A stretch of 34,169 bases of DNA from an uncultured Actinomycetes bacterium (GTDB lineage: Bacteria; Actinomycetota; Actinomycetes; Nanopelagicales; Nanopelagicaceae): assembly GCA_903863015.1 (NCBI GenBank), contig CAIPAI010000051.1, forward strand, positions 1 through 34,169. Direction: 5' to 3'. Shown here piece by piece: positions 1 through 7,216 of the stretch. The notes below the pieces were generated by a model. That model made no database searches and was not told the DNA's origin. It saw nothing but the letters and a program-made list of their open reading frames with translations. Each line of letters opens with the position of its first letter. The first letter of the stretch is position 1. A program made the position numbers and the translations under genes.

Positions 1-46
1 CACCGACTCCAACACCGACTCCAACACCGACTCCAACACCGACTCC
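1..46 (+). repeat. 12-bp tandem repeat encoding a Pro-Thr linker
   Basis: The unit CACCGACTCCAA is repeated almost four times without a mismatch until the last two bases. It encodes alternating Thr-Pro and continues off the left edge, so the true copy number is unknown. It is a low-complexity cell-surface linker and a likely site of slippage and copy-number variation. Confidence 0.9.
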
Positions 47-971
47 CATAATTTTAACTTGGGACAACATTGCAGCCAATTTTGATCAGATTTCAACAGA
101 TGTTTTCAATAAGAGTCTGCTTCTTATCGATAGTAATTATCAACCAAAATTTAAGTTAAATGTTTTAGTAGGACCAAATACGAAACCAAGCATCATTAAT
201 CCCAGTGTTGCCTTTAGCCTGGCATCAAATATGCTCAAAAACTTTAAGCAACCCGATGAGGTTTATGCGATTTATTACAATCATGTAGATAAACCTTGGA
301 CTAAGAAGTTCTTCCAAGATAATGACGGTGCCTCGTGGTGGAACTGGTCTGTAGATTATGCTTGTCCCAGTGAAAACAATTGTGAAATTGCAAGTGGCGG
401 TAATTTACGAAACTGGAAAGGTTTTGTTCAGACAGGTGTGCCAAATTCACCGTGGTGGTCAGATCGCGCTCAATATGGAGAACAAGATATTCATGAGTTT
501 ATTCACGTAGTCCAGTCATATCAACAAAATTTCAAGTGGGGCAATTGGACAGACACAATCCCTGTATGGCTTTCCGAAGGGCAAGCAACGTTATTTCAAA
601 AAATTGGCTGGAATAGGACTTTAAACTCTTACAAGCTGAATCAAGTTAATCAAATCAAGAAATTTTCTCCAACTGACTCCTTGAAAGATTTCTCTCCTGC
701 AAACATACTGCTTTTCTATGATCTCCTAACGCCCGGAAAAAATCCTGATTTGGTAACAGCCAATCCTGCCATGCATCAGTACGCGTATTCATTGGGCTAT
801 GCAACTGTCGAAGCCCTTGCTGCGATTGGGGGATTCGATTCCACCATGGAACTCGTGCGTCAATCCGTGACTGGAACACCATTTAATCAAGCGTTTAAAA
901 ACATTTATGGCATTGAGTGGGCGGCTGCCGCACCAATCCTTGCCGAAGTTGTTTCAAAACAAAGCAAGTAG
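1..971 (+). CDS. Secreted HExxH metallopeptidase-like protein, 5' truncated by window edge
   Basis: The open frame (codons beginning at base 3) enters from the left edge, so the start and any signal peptide lie outside. The visible part opens with a Pro-Thr linker (about five PT units), followed by a domain of about 300 residues. A HEFIH motif (bases 492-506) matches HExxH zinc-binding consensus, and a W-L-S-E-G-Q-A motif follows with its Glu at 576-578, 24 residues after the second His, the arrangement of gluzincin peptidases. The next gene has the same architecture and the same (W)xxEGQA signature, so the two appear to be tandem paralogues. The gene is noticeably AT-richer than the housekeeping genes downstream. 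No family name can be given, and the substrate is unknown. Peptidase activity is inferred only from the motif spacing. Confidence 0.7.
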   Translation, partial: PTPTPTPTPTPTPTPIILTWDNIAANFDQISTDVFNKSLLLIDSNYQPKFKLNVLVGPNTKPSIINPSVAFSLASNMLKNFKQPDEVYAIYYNHVDKPWTKKFFQDNDGASWWNWSVDYACPSENNCEIASGGNLRNWKGFVQTGVPNSPWWSDRAQYGEQDIHEFIHVVQSYQQNFKWGNWTDTIPVWLSEGQATLFQKIGWNRTLNSYKLNQVNQIKKFSPTDSLKDFSPANILLFYDLLTPGKNPDLVTANPAMHQYAYSLGYATVEALAAIGGFDSTMELVRQSVTGTPFNQAFKNIYGIEWAAAAPILAEVVSKQSK

Positions 972-1040
972 AACTTCCGTGACTTTTAACTACGCCTAAT
1001 ATTCGGCACTTAAATCATTCCAATGTGGATCATTTGAACA

Positions 1041-1046
1041 TAAACT
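1041..1046 (+). promoter_or_regulatory. Candidate -10 element TAAACT, leaderless start
   Basis: TAAACT ends 6 nt before the ATG at 1053. This fits TANNNT with transcription beginning at or next to the start codon. No Shine-Dalgarno sequence is visible before this ATG. Confidence 0.5.
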
Positions 1047-1052
1047 CCCACT

Positions 1053-2306
1053 ATGCGTAAGGGAGTAATCGTTGTATCAATAATTGCCTTATTGGGAACC
1101 TTCTTACTCAACCCAGCTTCTGCCGCTGTTAAAGCTGGGACTACCTGTACCAAGTTCAACCAAACATCAGTTGTGGCAGGAATGAAGTACACCTGCATCA
1201 AATCTGGTAAGAAGTTGGTATGGAGTAAGGGCATCAAGGTTCTGGTGCTAAGCCCCACTCCCACGCCAACTCCGGCATCAGCATCAACTCCGACGCCCAC
1301 ACCTACACCTACACCGACTCCTACACCTACTCAGAGCAAAACCGCTGAGGATATTAAGAACCTCGCAATATTGGAAAAGTCTTGGTCGCAAATTTCTGGG
1401 CAACAAGTTGCTCAAGACTCTGGTCGGATCATCTTCTTGATAGATCCTCAATTTCCAAGCCAAAGTAGAGATGCCATCAAGAAGGGTATCGAGTTAACTG
1501 TAGGAAAATTTGATTCGATATTTAAGGGCAGAAAGCCAATCTATGCAATTCTCTCTACTTCGCTTGATTTTGAGCTAGCTCAATACAAGAAATATCAACT
1601 CATGCAGCGAAACTTCGAAGCAGAGACGCAATCCAATCCAATCATGGGCCAGTGGCGCACCGATCAATATATGCAAATAGAGTCTGGAACTAAGGATTTT
1701 GGCTCAGGCGGCACAATGCCGTTATACGACGGAGTGATGGAGCCAGCTGGCTACTACATGTATTTCCGTATGCATCCTGCAAATCAAGATGCGACCTCTA
1801 TCTTGATGGGGGCCCATGAAACTGGTCACTTATTGCATTGGCAAATGAACTCAGATTTTCCACAAACTCAACCTGCCTGGTGGATCGAAGGGCAAGCACA
1901 AATGATCGGTGAAAGTGTTGCGGCGCAAGCAGGTACGTTCGCTGAGTTTGAGAATTTCCTCAAATCTCAAACAAGGCCTGACTATGGCGGCGGTTTCTTC
2001 TCTGGAACAACTAAATTGGCTGAACTAGAGGGTGACTCCGTCACAAGATCACAATTCAATTGTGCGTTGTGTGGAACGAGGTTGGTCTATTCCAGAGGAA
2101 AAGTAGCAATTCACTTATTGGTCGGCAAGTATGGAATTGATAAAGTCATGGCATTCACGGCCACGCTTTCGCGCACAAACCGATGGTGGCAAAGTTTTGA
2201 GAAGACGTTTGGGGTATCCGTAGAAGATTTCTATGCTGAGTGCGATAGTTATGCTCAATGGTTTGCAGACTACTTTTCCCCTGGCTGGCGGAAATCACAA
2301 TTTTAG
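1053..2306 (+). CDS. Secreted HExxH metallopeptidase-like protein with Pro-Thr linker
   Basis: The 417-residue protein has a clear Sec signal peptide: basic MRK, a hydrophobic core and an Ala-Ser-Ala cleavage site near residue 24. A small Cys-containing segment (two Cys, Gly-x-K-Tyr-x-Cys pattern, residues 28-58) follows, then a Pro-Thr-rich linker (about 68-93). The C-terminal domain carries HETGH at 255-259 with E279 in WWIEGQA, 20 residues after the second His, consistent with a gluzincin-type zinc site. It parallels the truncated upstream gene, which suggests tandem duplication. ATG 1053 is chosen because it precedes the signal peptide and lies 6 nt after a TAAACT -10. Base composition is AT-rich relative to the rest of the window. 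Export is well supported. Proteolytic activity is inferred and the target is unknown. Confidence 0.75.
   Translation: MRKGVIVVSIIALLGTFLLNPASAAVKAGTTCTKFNQTSVVAGMKYTCIKSGKKLVWSKGIKVLVLSPTPTPTPASASTPTPTPTPTPTPTPTQSKTAEDIKNLAILEKSWSQISGQQVAQDSGRIIFLIDPQFPSQSRDAIKKGIELTVGKFDSIFKGRKPIYAILSTSLDFELAQYKKYQLMQRNFEAETQSNPIMGQWRTDQYMQIESGTKDFGSGGTMPLYDGVMEPAGYYMYFRMHPANQDATSILMGAHETGHLLHWQMNSDFPQTQPAWWIEGQAQMIGESVAAQAGTFAEFENFLKSQTRPDYGGGFFSGTTKLAELEGDSVTRSQFNCALCGTRLVYSRGKVAIHLLVGKYGIDKVMAFTATLSRTNRWWQSFEKTFGVSVEDFYAECDSYAQWFADYFSPGWRKSQF
1254..1331 (+). repeat. Pro-Thr-coding low-complexity repeat
   Basis: Imperfect CCNAC(T/C) hexamers encode (PT)n interrupted by Ala-Ser-Ala-Ser. It links the N-terminal Cys segment to the peptidase-like domain and matches the linker type in the gene upstream, though the DNA repeat unit differs (6 bp against 12 bp). 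Confidence 0.85.
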
Positions 2307-2438
2307 TTTCATAAAACCATTGCACAGATATACACAGATCCATTTCAGGTTAAACGAATCACATTTTGGGCTAATCCTCTAAATGAGATCACATCAGTGA
2401 ATGGTGAGGGACTTAAATCCCGACTTGGTGATTAAGAG

Positions 2439-4034
2439 CTAGCGGGCAGCGGCAGGGATATCGATCACTGAAGGATGCATTTTTCCAAGCGGGCCCTTTG
2501 CTGACTCCTTGAGAATCTGGGCGGTAATTTCTTCCACTTGTAGCGAGCTTTCTTTTAGAATTCGAGTCCAATTACATGAATTAGTGATGGAACAGACCCA
2601 ACCATCGGTCGATGCATTGAGTACTCCAGAACCAGATTTAGTTGTGTAGTAGGTCATGCCTACACGTTCCGCTCGACCTCGCACCTTGGTATTGGTGCTG
2701 AGCATAAGTTGTACACCGGGTCCGGGATCGCGATCGGGAGAGTCGACTTCGCGTCCGACTACTCCCTTAATAATGTCGCCAGCTTTAAGGGTCGTGCCGG
2801 CGATGGGCCAGGCGCTGCTTCGGACCACTTGGTAATTAGCTTTCACGCCGAGTCCTGCATAAGCAGAACCCAAAATTTCGGATTCAGGTTGTGCTGCCGG
2901 TCCGCTTCGCCATTGGTTTGTTACTTTAAGAGCATCGGAGCGGTAGGGATCGAGATTATCGCGCCAGACCGCGACTTCACGACCGTTGTTTTGCAGGCGC
3001 GTTTTCCAGTAGCCCGTGTTTGCGCCAAGGACAACGATGTTCGTTCCTGAGTCACGCGCGGATACGACACCGCTTCTCATAGGGCGGGTCCAGTACTCGG
3101 CGTGGCCACCGAAAATGATGGAAGTATGCTCCTTGAGCAGAGCGGGTTTGGCATCCACATCTAAATCGGTGAGATAAGTGATGTCGAGGCCCAATTTCTC
3201 AGCGGTCTTAATCACCCCAAATTCGTGCACGAAAATTTGGCCAGCTCCATTGCCGTCATAAGGTCGATCGAAAGAAACGACTCGCGATCTAGTGCCGTGA
3301 TCTTCAGCCGCGCCCTTGTAGAGCGAGTATCCACCGAAATGGTTGTATGCCTGCCACGTGAGCACTGAAGAAATCAATACCAACGGCGAGCGCGCTGATT
3401 CATCTTTAATAAGTAGCGGCGCGAACGTTGCAGGTCCGCCGTCGTCGAGACGAGCCACATACTCGCCCGGTGGCATTTGGTTGGAAATGGGAAGGTTGAC
3501 CGCCACGGGCCACTTCGTGCTTACTGTTCTTTCTGGAGCGGCAGTAACTGTGGCGCTCTCTTGAGGCGCCACGTTGGCAAGCGAGAGCTCCCACACTTTT
3601 CTCGCTCCGATCCCTCCGTAGTAGCCAAGTCGGTAGAGCGTGACGGTGGCTGACTTATTCCGTCCAGAGAGATGAAGGCCCACCGAGTCTCCGCATGAGA
3701 CGCTGGTTTTGTCGAACCAGCCTTGAATACGCTCCTTGCGAGGTTCTTTCTTGGTCTGCTTTTTCTGGGCATCAGCAAAGGTATTAGTGGCGTAGCGATT
3801 GAAGGGAATAGTGGTGCCATCGCCCACCCATCCAACAACAACGCGATCTCTCCAATGCACGTCGCCGGTCTTAGCGTTTTCGGTTGCCACCCAAGTGGGG
3901 CTTCGGTCCTGTGCTGGGCAACTTCCGCCCTGCGCGTGTGCGCTCTCCCACGGAATCAAGGAGAGGAGTAGCGCGATGAGGATCACTGCGTTGACGGCAG
4001 AAATCCTGAAGCGGGGCGGGCAGTTGGTTCTCAT
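2439..4034 (-). CDS. Secreted N,N-dimethylformamidase large-subunit-like protein
   Basis: 531 residues. The N-terminus has a basic region, a hydrophobic stretch (about 14-27) and an Ala-His-Ala site near residue 34, so the protein is probably exported. The mature part carries a beta-sandwich-like region with YRLGYYGG (134-141), typical of the family C-terminal domain of N,N-dimethylformamidase beta subunits, then a class I glutamine-amidotransferase-like fold with GGHAEYW (309-315). Many actinobacterial members of this family are annotated only as DMFase-like. Amidase activity on formamides is not demonstrated here, and no small (alpha) subunit is seen nearby. The ATG at 4034 is 20 bp from guaA on the other strand, and the two genes appear to share a -10 element. 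It is convergent with the peptidase-like gene, with 132 bp between them that contain no clear terminator. Confidence 0.7.
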   Translation of the reverse strand: MRTNCPPRFRISAVNAVILIALLLSLIPWESAHAQGGSCPAQDRSPTWVATENAKTGDVHWRDRVVVGWVGDGTTIPFNRYATNTFADAQKKQTKKEPRKERIQGWFDKTSVSCGDSVGLHLSGRNKSATVTLYRLGYYGGIGARKVWELSLANVAPQESATVTAAPERTVSTKWPVAVNLPISNQMPPGEYVARLDDGGPATFAPLLIKDESARSPLVLISSVLTWQAYNHFGGYSLYKGAAEDHGTRSRVVSFDRPYDGNGAGQIFVHEFGVIKTAEKLGLDITYLTDLDVDAKPALLKEHTSIIFGGHAEYWTRPMRSGVVSARDSGTNIVVLGANTGYWKTRLQNNGREVAVWRDNLDPYRSDALKVTNQWRSGPAAQPESEILGSAYAGLGVKANYQVVRSSAWPIAGTTLKAGDIIKGVVGREVDSPDRDPGPGVQLMLSTNTKVRGRAERVGMTYYTTKSGSGVLNASTDGWVCSITNSCNWTRILKESSLQVEEITAQILKESAKGPLGKMHPSVIDIPAAAR

Positions 4035-4042
4035 CGAGGCGA

Positions 4043-4048
4043 TAGCCT
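4043..4048 (+). promoter_or_regulatory. Candidate -10 element TAGCCT for guaA
   Basis: TAGCCT ends 6 nt before the GTG at 4055, the spacing expected if transcription starts on the first base of the start codon. It overlaps the minus-strand TAGGCT of the divergent gene. Confidence 0.5.
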
Positions 4049-4049
4049 A
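4044..4049 (-). promoter_or_regulatory. Candidate -10 element TAGGCT for the DMFase-like gene
   Basis: On the minus strand TAGGCT ends 9 nt before the ATG at 4034. Five of its six bases are the same base pairs used by the guaA -10 on the other strand, because the sequence TAGCCTA is nearly symmetric. Confidence 0.45.
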
Positions 4050-4054
4050 AGGCA

Positions 4055-5629
4055 GTGACCTCAAAGAATGCTCAACGGCCGGGCGAGCGCGAATTAGTGC
4101 TGGTTGTCGACTTCGGCGCCCAATATGCCCAGTTGATTGCCCGCCGTGTGCGCGAGGCGGGGGTCTATAGCGAGATCGTCGGCCATCACCTCTCGGCTGA
4201 AGCCATTCTCGCGATGCGTCCCAGTGCCATCATTCTTTCGGGCGGACCATCGAGTGTGTACGCCGCGGGCGCCCCGAGCGTAGATGCCGAGGTGCTCCGA
4301 GCTGGCATACCAGTCTTCGGCATTTGCTACGGCTTCCAACTCCTTTCACGGGCGCTAGGTGGCACTGTGGCACAAACAGGGCTCTCTGAATTTGGTCGAA
4401 CCGAATTGCATCGCGAAGGGCCATCCGAGTTGCTGGCTGATCTGCCAGATAATTTCAAAGTATGGATGAGCCACGGTGATAGCGTCTCTCAAGCTCCTGC
4501 AGGATTTAGCATCACCGCAAAGAGCGCGGGTGCACCCATCGCAGCTTTTGAAAATCTGACCACTCGTTCGGCGGGTGTGCAATTCCATCCAGAGGTTCTC
4601 CATAGTGAATTCGGCCAAGCGATTCTCCAGCGCTGGCTCATCGATGTTGTCGGCCTGAAGCCGTCGTGGACGATGGAAAATGTGATTTCTACAGAAGTAG
4701 AAAAGATTCAATCCTTAGTGGGCAATAAGCGCGTAATTTGCGGGCTTTCTGGTGGAGTGGATTCTGCAGTTGCTGCCGCATTGGTACAAAAAGCTGTCGG
4801 ATCACAACTCACTTGTGTCTTCGTGGATCATGGCTTACTTCGTCAAGGGGAGGCCGAACAAGTAGAGCGCGACTTCGTGGCCGCTACTGGTGTGAATCTT
4901 CATGTGGTCGATGCGCGCGAGAAGTTCCTTGCCGAGCTTGCTGGAGTTACCGATCCAGAAACGAAACGCAAAATCATCGGTCGTGAATTCATCCGCGCCT
5001 TCGAACAAGCTGCGCGCGATATCTCCAAAGACGAGCCAGTAGATTTCCTCGTGCAGGGAACTCTCTATCCCGATGTCGTGGAATCGGGCGGGGGAGCCGG
5101 CACTGCCAATATCAAGAGCCATCACAATGTGGGTGGACTTCCGGAGGACCTCAAGTTTGCCTTGATCGAGCCGTTGCGCACGCTCTTCAAAGACGAAGTG
5201 CGCCGAGTAGGTGCTGACCTCGGGCTTCCAGCTGCCATCGTGCAACGCCAGCCATTCCCTGGCCCCGGACTAGGAATACGCATCATCGGTGAGGTCACTG
5301 AGCCCCGTCTTGAAATTTTGCGCGCCGCTGATGCCATTGCCCGCGAAGAACTCACGCGCGCAGGACTCGATGGCGAAATTTGGCAATGCCCAGTCGTTCT
5401 TCTTGCTGATGTGCGAAGTGTTGGAGTGCAAGGAGATGGACGTACATACGGGCATCCGATCGTCCTTCGTCCAGTCTCGAGTGAAGATGCGATGACCGCC
5501 GACTGGAGTCGACTGCCGTATGACGTCCTTGAAAAGATTTCGACGCGCATTACCAATGAAGTGCGTGATGTAAACCGAGTAGTGCTTGATGTTACGAGCA
5601 AGCCACCCGGCACTATTGAGTGGGAGTAG
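4055..5629 (+). CDS. guaA: GMP synthase (glutamine-hydrolysing)
   Basis: Cytoplasmic enzyme converting XMP, ATP and glutamine to GMP, the last step of guanine nucleotide synthesis. The 524-residue length is normal. The N-terminal class I amidotransferase domain shows the nucleophile C91 in GICYGFQLL, with H178 and E180 in VQFHPE completing the triad. The ATP-pyrophosphatase P-loop SGGVDS lies at 232-237. The C-terminal dimerisation domain ends in the typical KPPGTIEWE. The start is GTG 4055; no strong Shine-Dalgarno is present, but a TAGCCT -10 lies 6 nt upstream, suggesting a leaderless message. The next gene starts 2 nt after the stop codon, so the two are probably cotranscribed. Confidence 0.97.
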   Translation: MTSKNAQRPGERELVLVVDFGAQYAQLIARRVREAGVYSEIVGHHLSAEAILAMRPSAIILSGGPSSVYAAGAPSVDAEVLRAGIPVFGICYGFQLLSRALGGTVAQTGLSEFGRTELHREGPSELLADLPDNFKVWMSHGDSVSQAPAGFSITAKSAGAPIAAFENLTTRSAGVQFHPEVLHSEFGQAILQRWLIDVVGLKPSWTMENVISTEVEKIQSLVGNKRVICGLSGGVDSAVAAALVQKAVGSQLTCVFVDHGLLRQGEAEQVERDFVAATGVNLHVVDAREKFLAELAGVTDPETKRKIIGREFIRAFEQAARDISKDEPVDFLVQGTLYPDVVESGGGAGTANIKSHHNVGGLPEDLKFALIEPLRTLFKDEVRRVGADLGLPAAIVQRQPFPGPGLGIRIIGEVTEPRLEILRAADAIAREELTRAGLDGEIWQCPVVLLADVRSVGVQGDGRTYGHPIVLRPVSSEDAMTADWSRLPYDVLEKISTRITNEVRDVNRVVLDVTSKPPGTIEWE

Positions 5630-5631
5630 CG

Positions 5632-6465
5632 ATGTCCTTTCTGAGTATCGACGAAGTCGTCATACACGTTGTCGATATCGAGGCATCGGCTAAGTTCTAT
5701 ATCGGTGCATTTGATCTACACATGTTGGCAAATGAAAATGATTCCATCCTCCTTGGAGTACTTAATTCGCCCAGTGGAAAGATTCGTCTTCGCGAGGTAC
5801 GTGCGCGTGAAGGTAACGCTCCTCAGGTGTGGGATCTTGGTCCTCGTCTCTTGGGTATGTACTCGCGCGATCTCACATCTACTTTGAAGCGAATTGAAGA
5901 AGCCGGCGGAAAGCCGCGGCCACTCGTTTCCTATCCTTACGGTGGGGGACAGATGCGCGAGGCAATTGCCCTCGGTAGCGATCATGTGTGGTGGACGCTT
6001 CCAGAGGTGGGCGTTGATGGTCCGCGTCAACCTGCTCCAGCTCTTGAACAGAATCCGGCTCGTCAACACGGCGAACTTCATACAGTCGTGGTTGTGGTCG
6101 AAGATGTCGATCAGGCAATCACCTTCTTTCGCGACGCGGGCGGCATGACATTGCTCTTTGATGGCGTCATGCAAGGCGAAGTCTTTGAAGAGATGATTGG
6201 TTTCCCGAGCGGGGCCTCTCTACGTATCGCATTCCTTGCTGGGCCAGATAAAGCCCCTGCCCGCATTGAGTTTATGTCCTTCGAAGGTGTCGAGCGCTCC
6301 GAAAAACTTAAAGAGAACATCGGTATTCGACGCATCGTGATGAACACGGCCGATCTCGCAGAAACTCTCGCGAAATTTGTTGAACTCGAATGCCGCATGA
6401 TTTCAGAAAATGTGATCGAGGGTCCTGCAGGTATCGAAGTGGAATTGCGAGAAGTTAAGCAGTAA
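5632..6465 (+). CDS. Two-domain VOC (glyoxalase/dioxygenase superfamily) protein
   Basis: 277 residues built from two vicinal-oxygen-chelate domains, about 1-135 and 140-277. Each opens with the characteristic beta strand plus helix (IDEVVIHVVDIEASAKFY and LHTVVVVVEDVDQAITFF), and a His in each strand is a candidate metal ligand. Tandem VOC proteins include extradiol dioxygenases, glyoxalases and epimerases; the sequence alone does not say which this is. ATG 5632 lies 2 nt downstream of the guaA stop, suggesting translational coupling to guaA, although no functional link to purine synthesis is obvious. Its 3' end overlaps the convergent deacetylase gene by 11 bp. Confidence 0.75.
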   Translation: MSFLSIDEVVIHVVDIEASAKFYIGAFDLHMLANENDSILLGVLNSPSGKIRLREVRAREGNAPQVWDLGPRLLGMYSRDLTSTLKRIEEAGGKPRPLVSYPYGGGQMREAIALGSDHVWWTLPEVGVDGPRQPAPALEQNPARQHGELHTVVVVVEDVDQAITFFRDAGGMTLLFDGVMQGEVFEEMIGFPSGASLRIAFLAGPDKAPARIEFMSFEGVERSEKLKENIGIRRIVMNTADLAETLAKFVELECRMISENVIEGPAGIEVELREVKQ

Positions 6466-7180
6466 TTGCAATTTTGAAAGCTTCAGCAGTGCGACCATCG
6501 GGTAGGTCGTTCGCTTTTGCAATTCTTTCGCCCCACATGCGCACCATTCCAGGCATATCTTCCATGTGAGCCGTCTGGCTGTGGTGTGCCTTGAGGGCTT
6601 CGATCTTCTGTTCAAAGAATTCGGTGGTGTCTACGAAGTGATTAGTGGCCGGTGAACCCATGATCCATGCTTCGCGAACGGTCCACGGTTGCAGGCCCTC
6701 TTCTTCGAGTAGTTCAGGAAAGGCGAATGGATTACGAGCATCTGGATAAATAGCCTGGATCGCAGCTTCCCCGGCGGCCATATGGTCGGGATGGCTCGCG
6801 CCGATGCGGTCCCAATTACGCTCTGGAGATTGGATGACCATGCGATCGGGTCGTGCAATTCGAATAGCGCGCACAATCGATTTACGCAGTTCGATGGTGG
6901 GTTGTAGCCACCCGTCGACGTAATTGAGGAAAGTAATCTCTTCGACGCCGAGGACTTTGCCAGCGGCGCGTTGTTCGCGCTGGCGAATCCCGGGGATCTC
7001 ACTTCGCGGGACTTCGTCGTCGTTTCCGCCCTGGTCACCATTGGTGCAGATGCAGTAGGAGACATGAATTCCGGATTTAACCCAGCCTGCGATCGTGCCA
7101 CCGGCGCCGAAATCCACATCATCTGGATGTGCGGTGACCACTAGGACACGCTCGATACCCTCGTTGCTTACTTCGCTCAC
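6455..7180 (-). CDS. PIG-L/LmbE family zinc N-deacetylase
   Basis: The 241-residue protein has the family signature AHPDD (H18, D20, D21, the zinc ligand/catalytic cluster) and a second SHPDH motif that supplies another His ligand. The family removes acetyl groups from GlcNAc-type substrates. In actinobacteria MshB and Mca act in mycothiol metabolism, but this protein is shorter than typical MshB (about 300 residues), so the symbol is withheld. Two in-frame GTG codons occur, at 7186 and 7180. The second is chosen because a TAGGAT -10 ends 6 nt before it and would place the transcription start on it. Divergent from pcrA; the 3' end overlaps the VOC gene by 11 bp. Confidence 0.8.
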   Translation of the reverse strand: MSEVSNEGIERVLVVTAHPDDVDFGAGGTIAGWVKSGIHVSYCICTNGDQGGNDDEVPRSEIPGIRQREQRAAGKVLGVEEITFLNYVDGWLQPTIELRKSIVRAIRIARPDRMVIQSPERNWDRIGASHPDHMAAGEAAIQAIYPDARNPFAFPELLEEEGLQPWTVREAWIMGSPATNHFVDTTEFFEQKIEALKAHHSQTAHMEDMPGMVRMWGERIAKANDLPDGRTAEAFKIAITA

Positions 7181-7186
7181 CCGCAC

Positions 7187-7192
7187 ATCCTA
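7187..7192 (-). promoter_or_regulatory. Candidate -10 element TAGGAT for the deacetylase gene
   Basis: On the minus strand TAGGAT directly abuts the upstream GTG (7186) and lies 6 nt before the second GTG (7180). A promoter here can only serve a leaderless mRNA beginning at the second GTG. Confidence 0.45.
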
Positions 7193-7202
7193 GGCGAGCG
7201 AC

Positions 7203-7208
7203 TAGGCT
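7203..7208 (+). promoter_or_regulatory. Candidate -10 element TAGGCT for pcrA
   Basis: TAGGCT ends 8 nt before GTG 7217. No Shine-Dalgarno lies in between. It sits about 10 bp from the oppositely oriented TAGGAT of the divergent gene. Confidence 0.5.
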
Positions 7209-7216
7209 CGCGCTCC

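Noticed and set aside
1-46. CRISPR-like repeat at the left edge
   Set aside because: Contiguous 12-bp units without spacers, in frame and encoding Pro-Thr; a coding microrepeat.
2307-2438. Terminator between the convergent genes at 2306 and 2439
   Set aside because: Only a 4-bp GGGA/TCCC stem near 2408-2421 is visible, too weak to call.
5122-5667. 181-codon minus-strand open frame over the end of guaA
   Set aside because: Ser/Arg/Thr-rich translation antiparallel to strongly conserved guaA codons; no domain.
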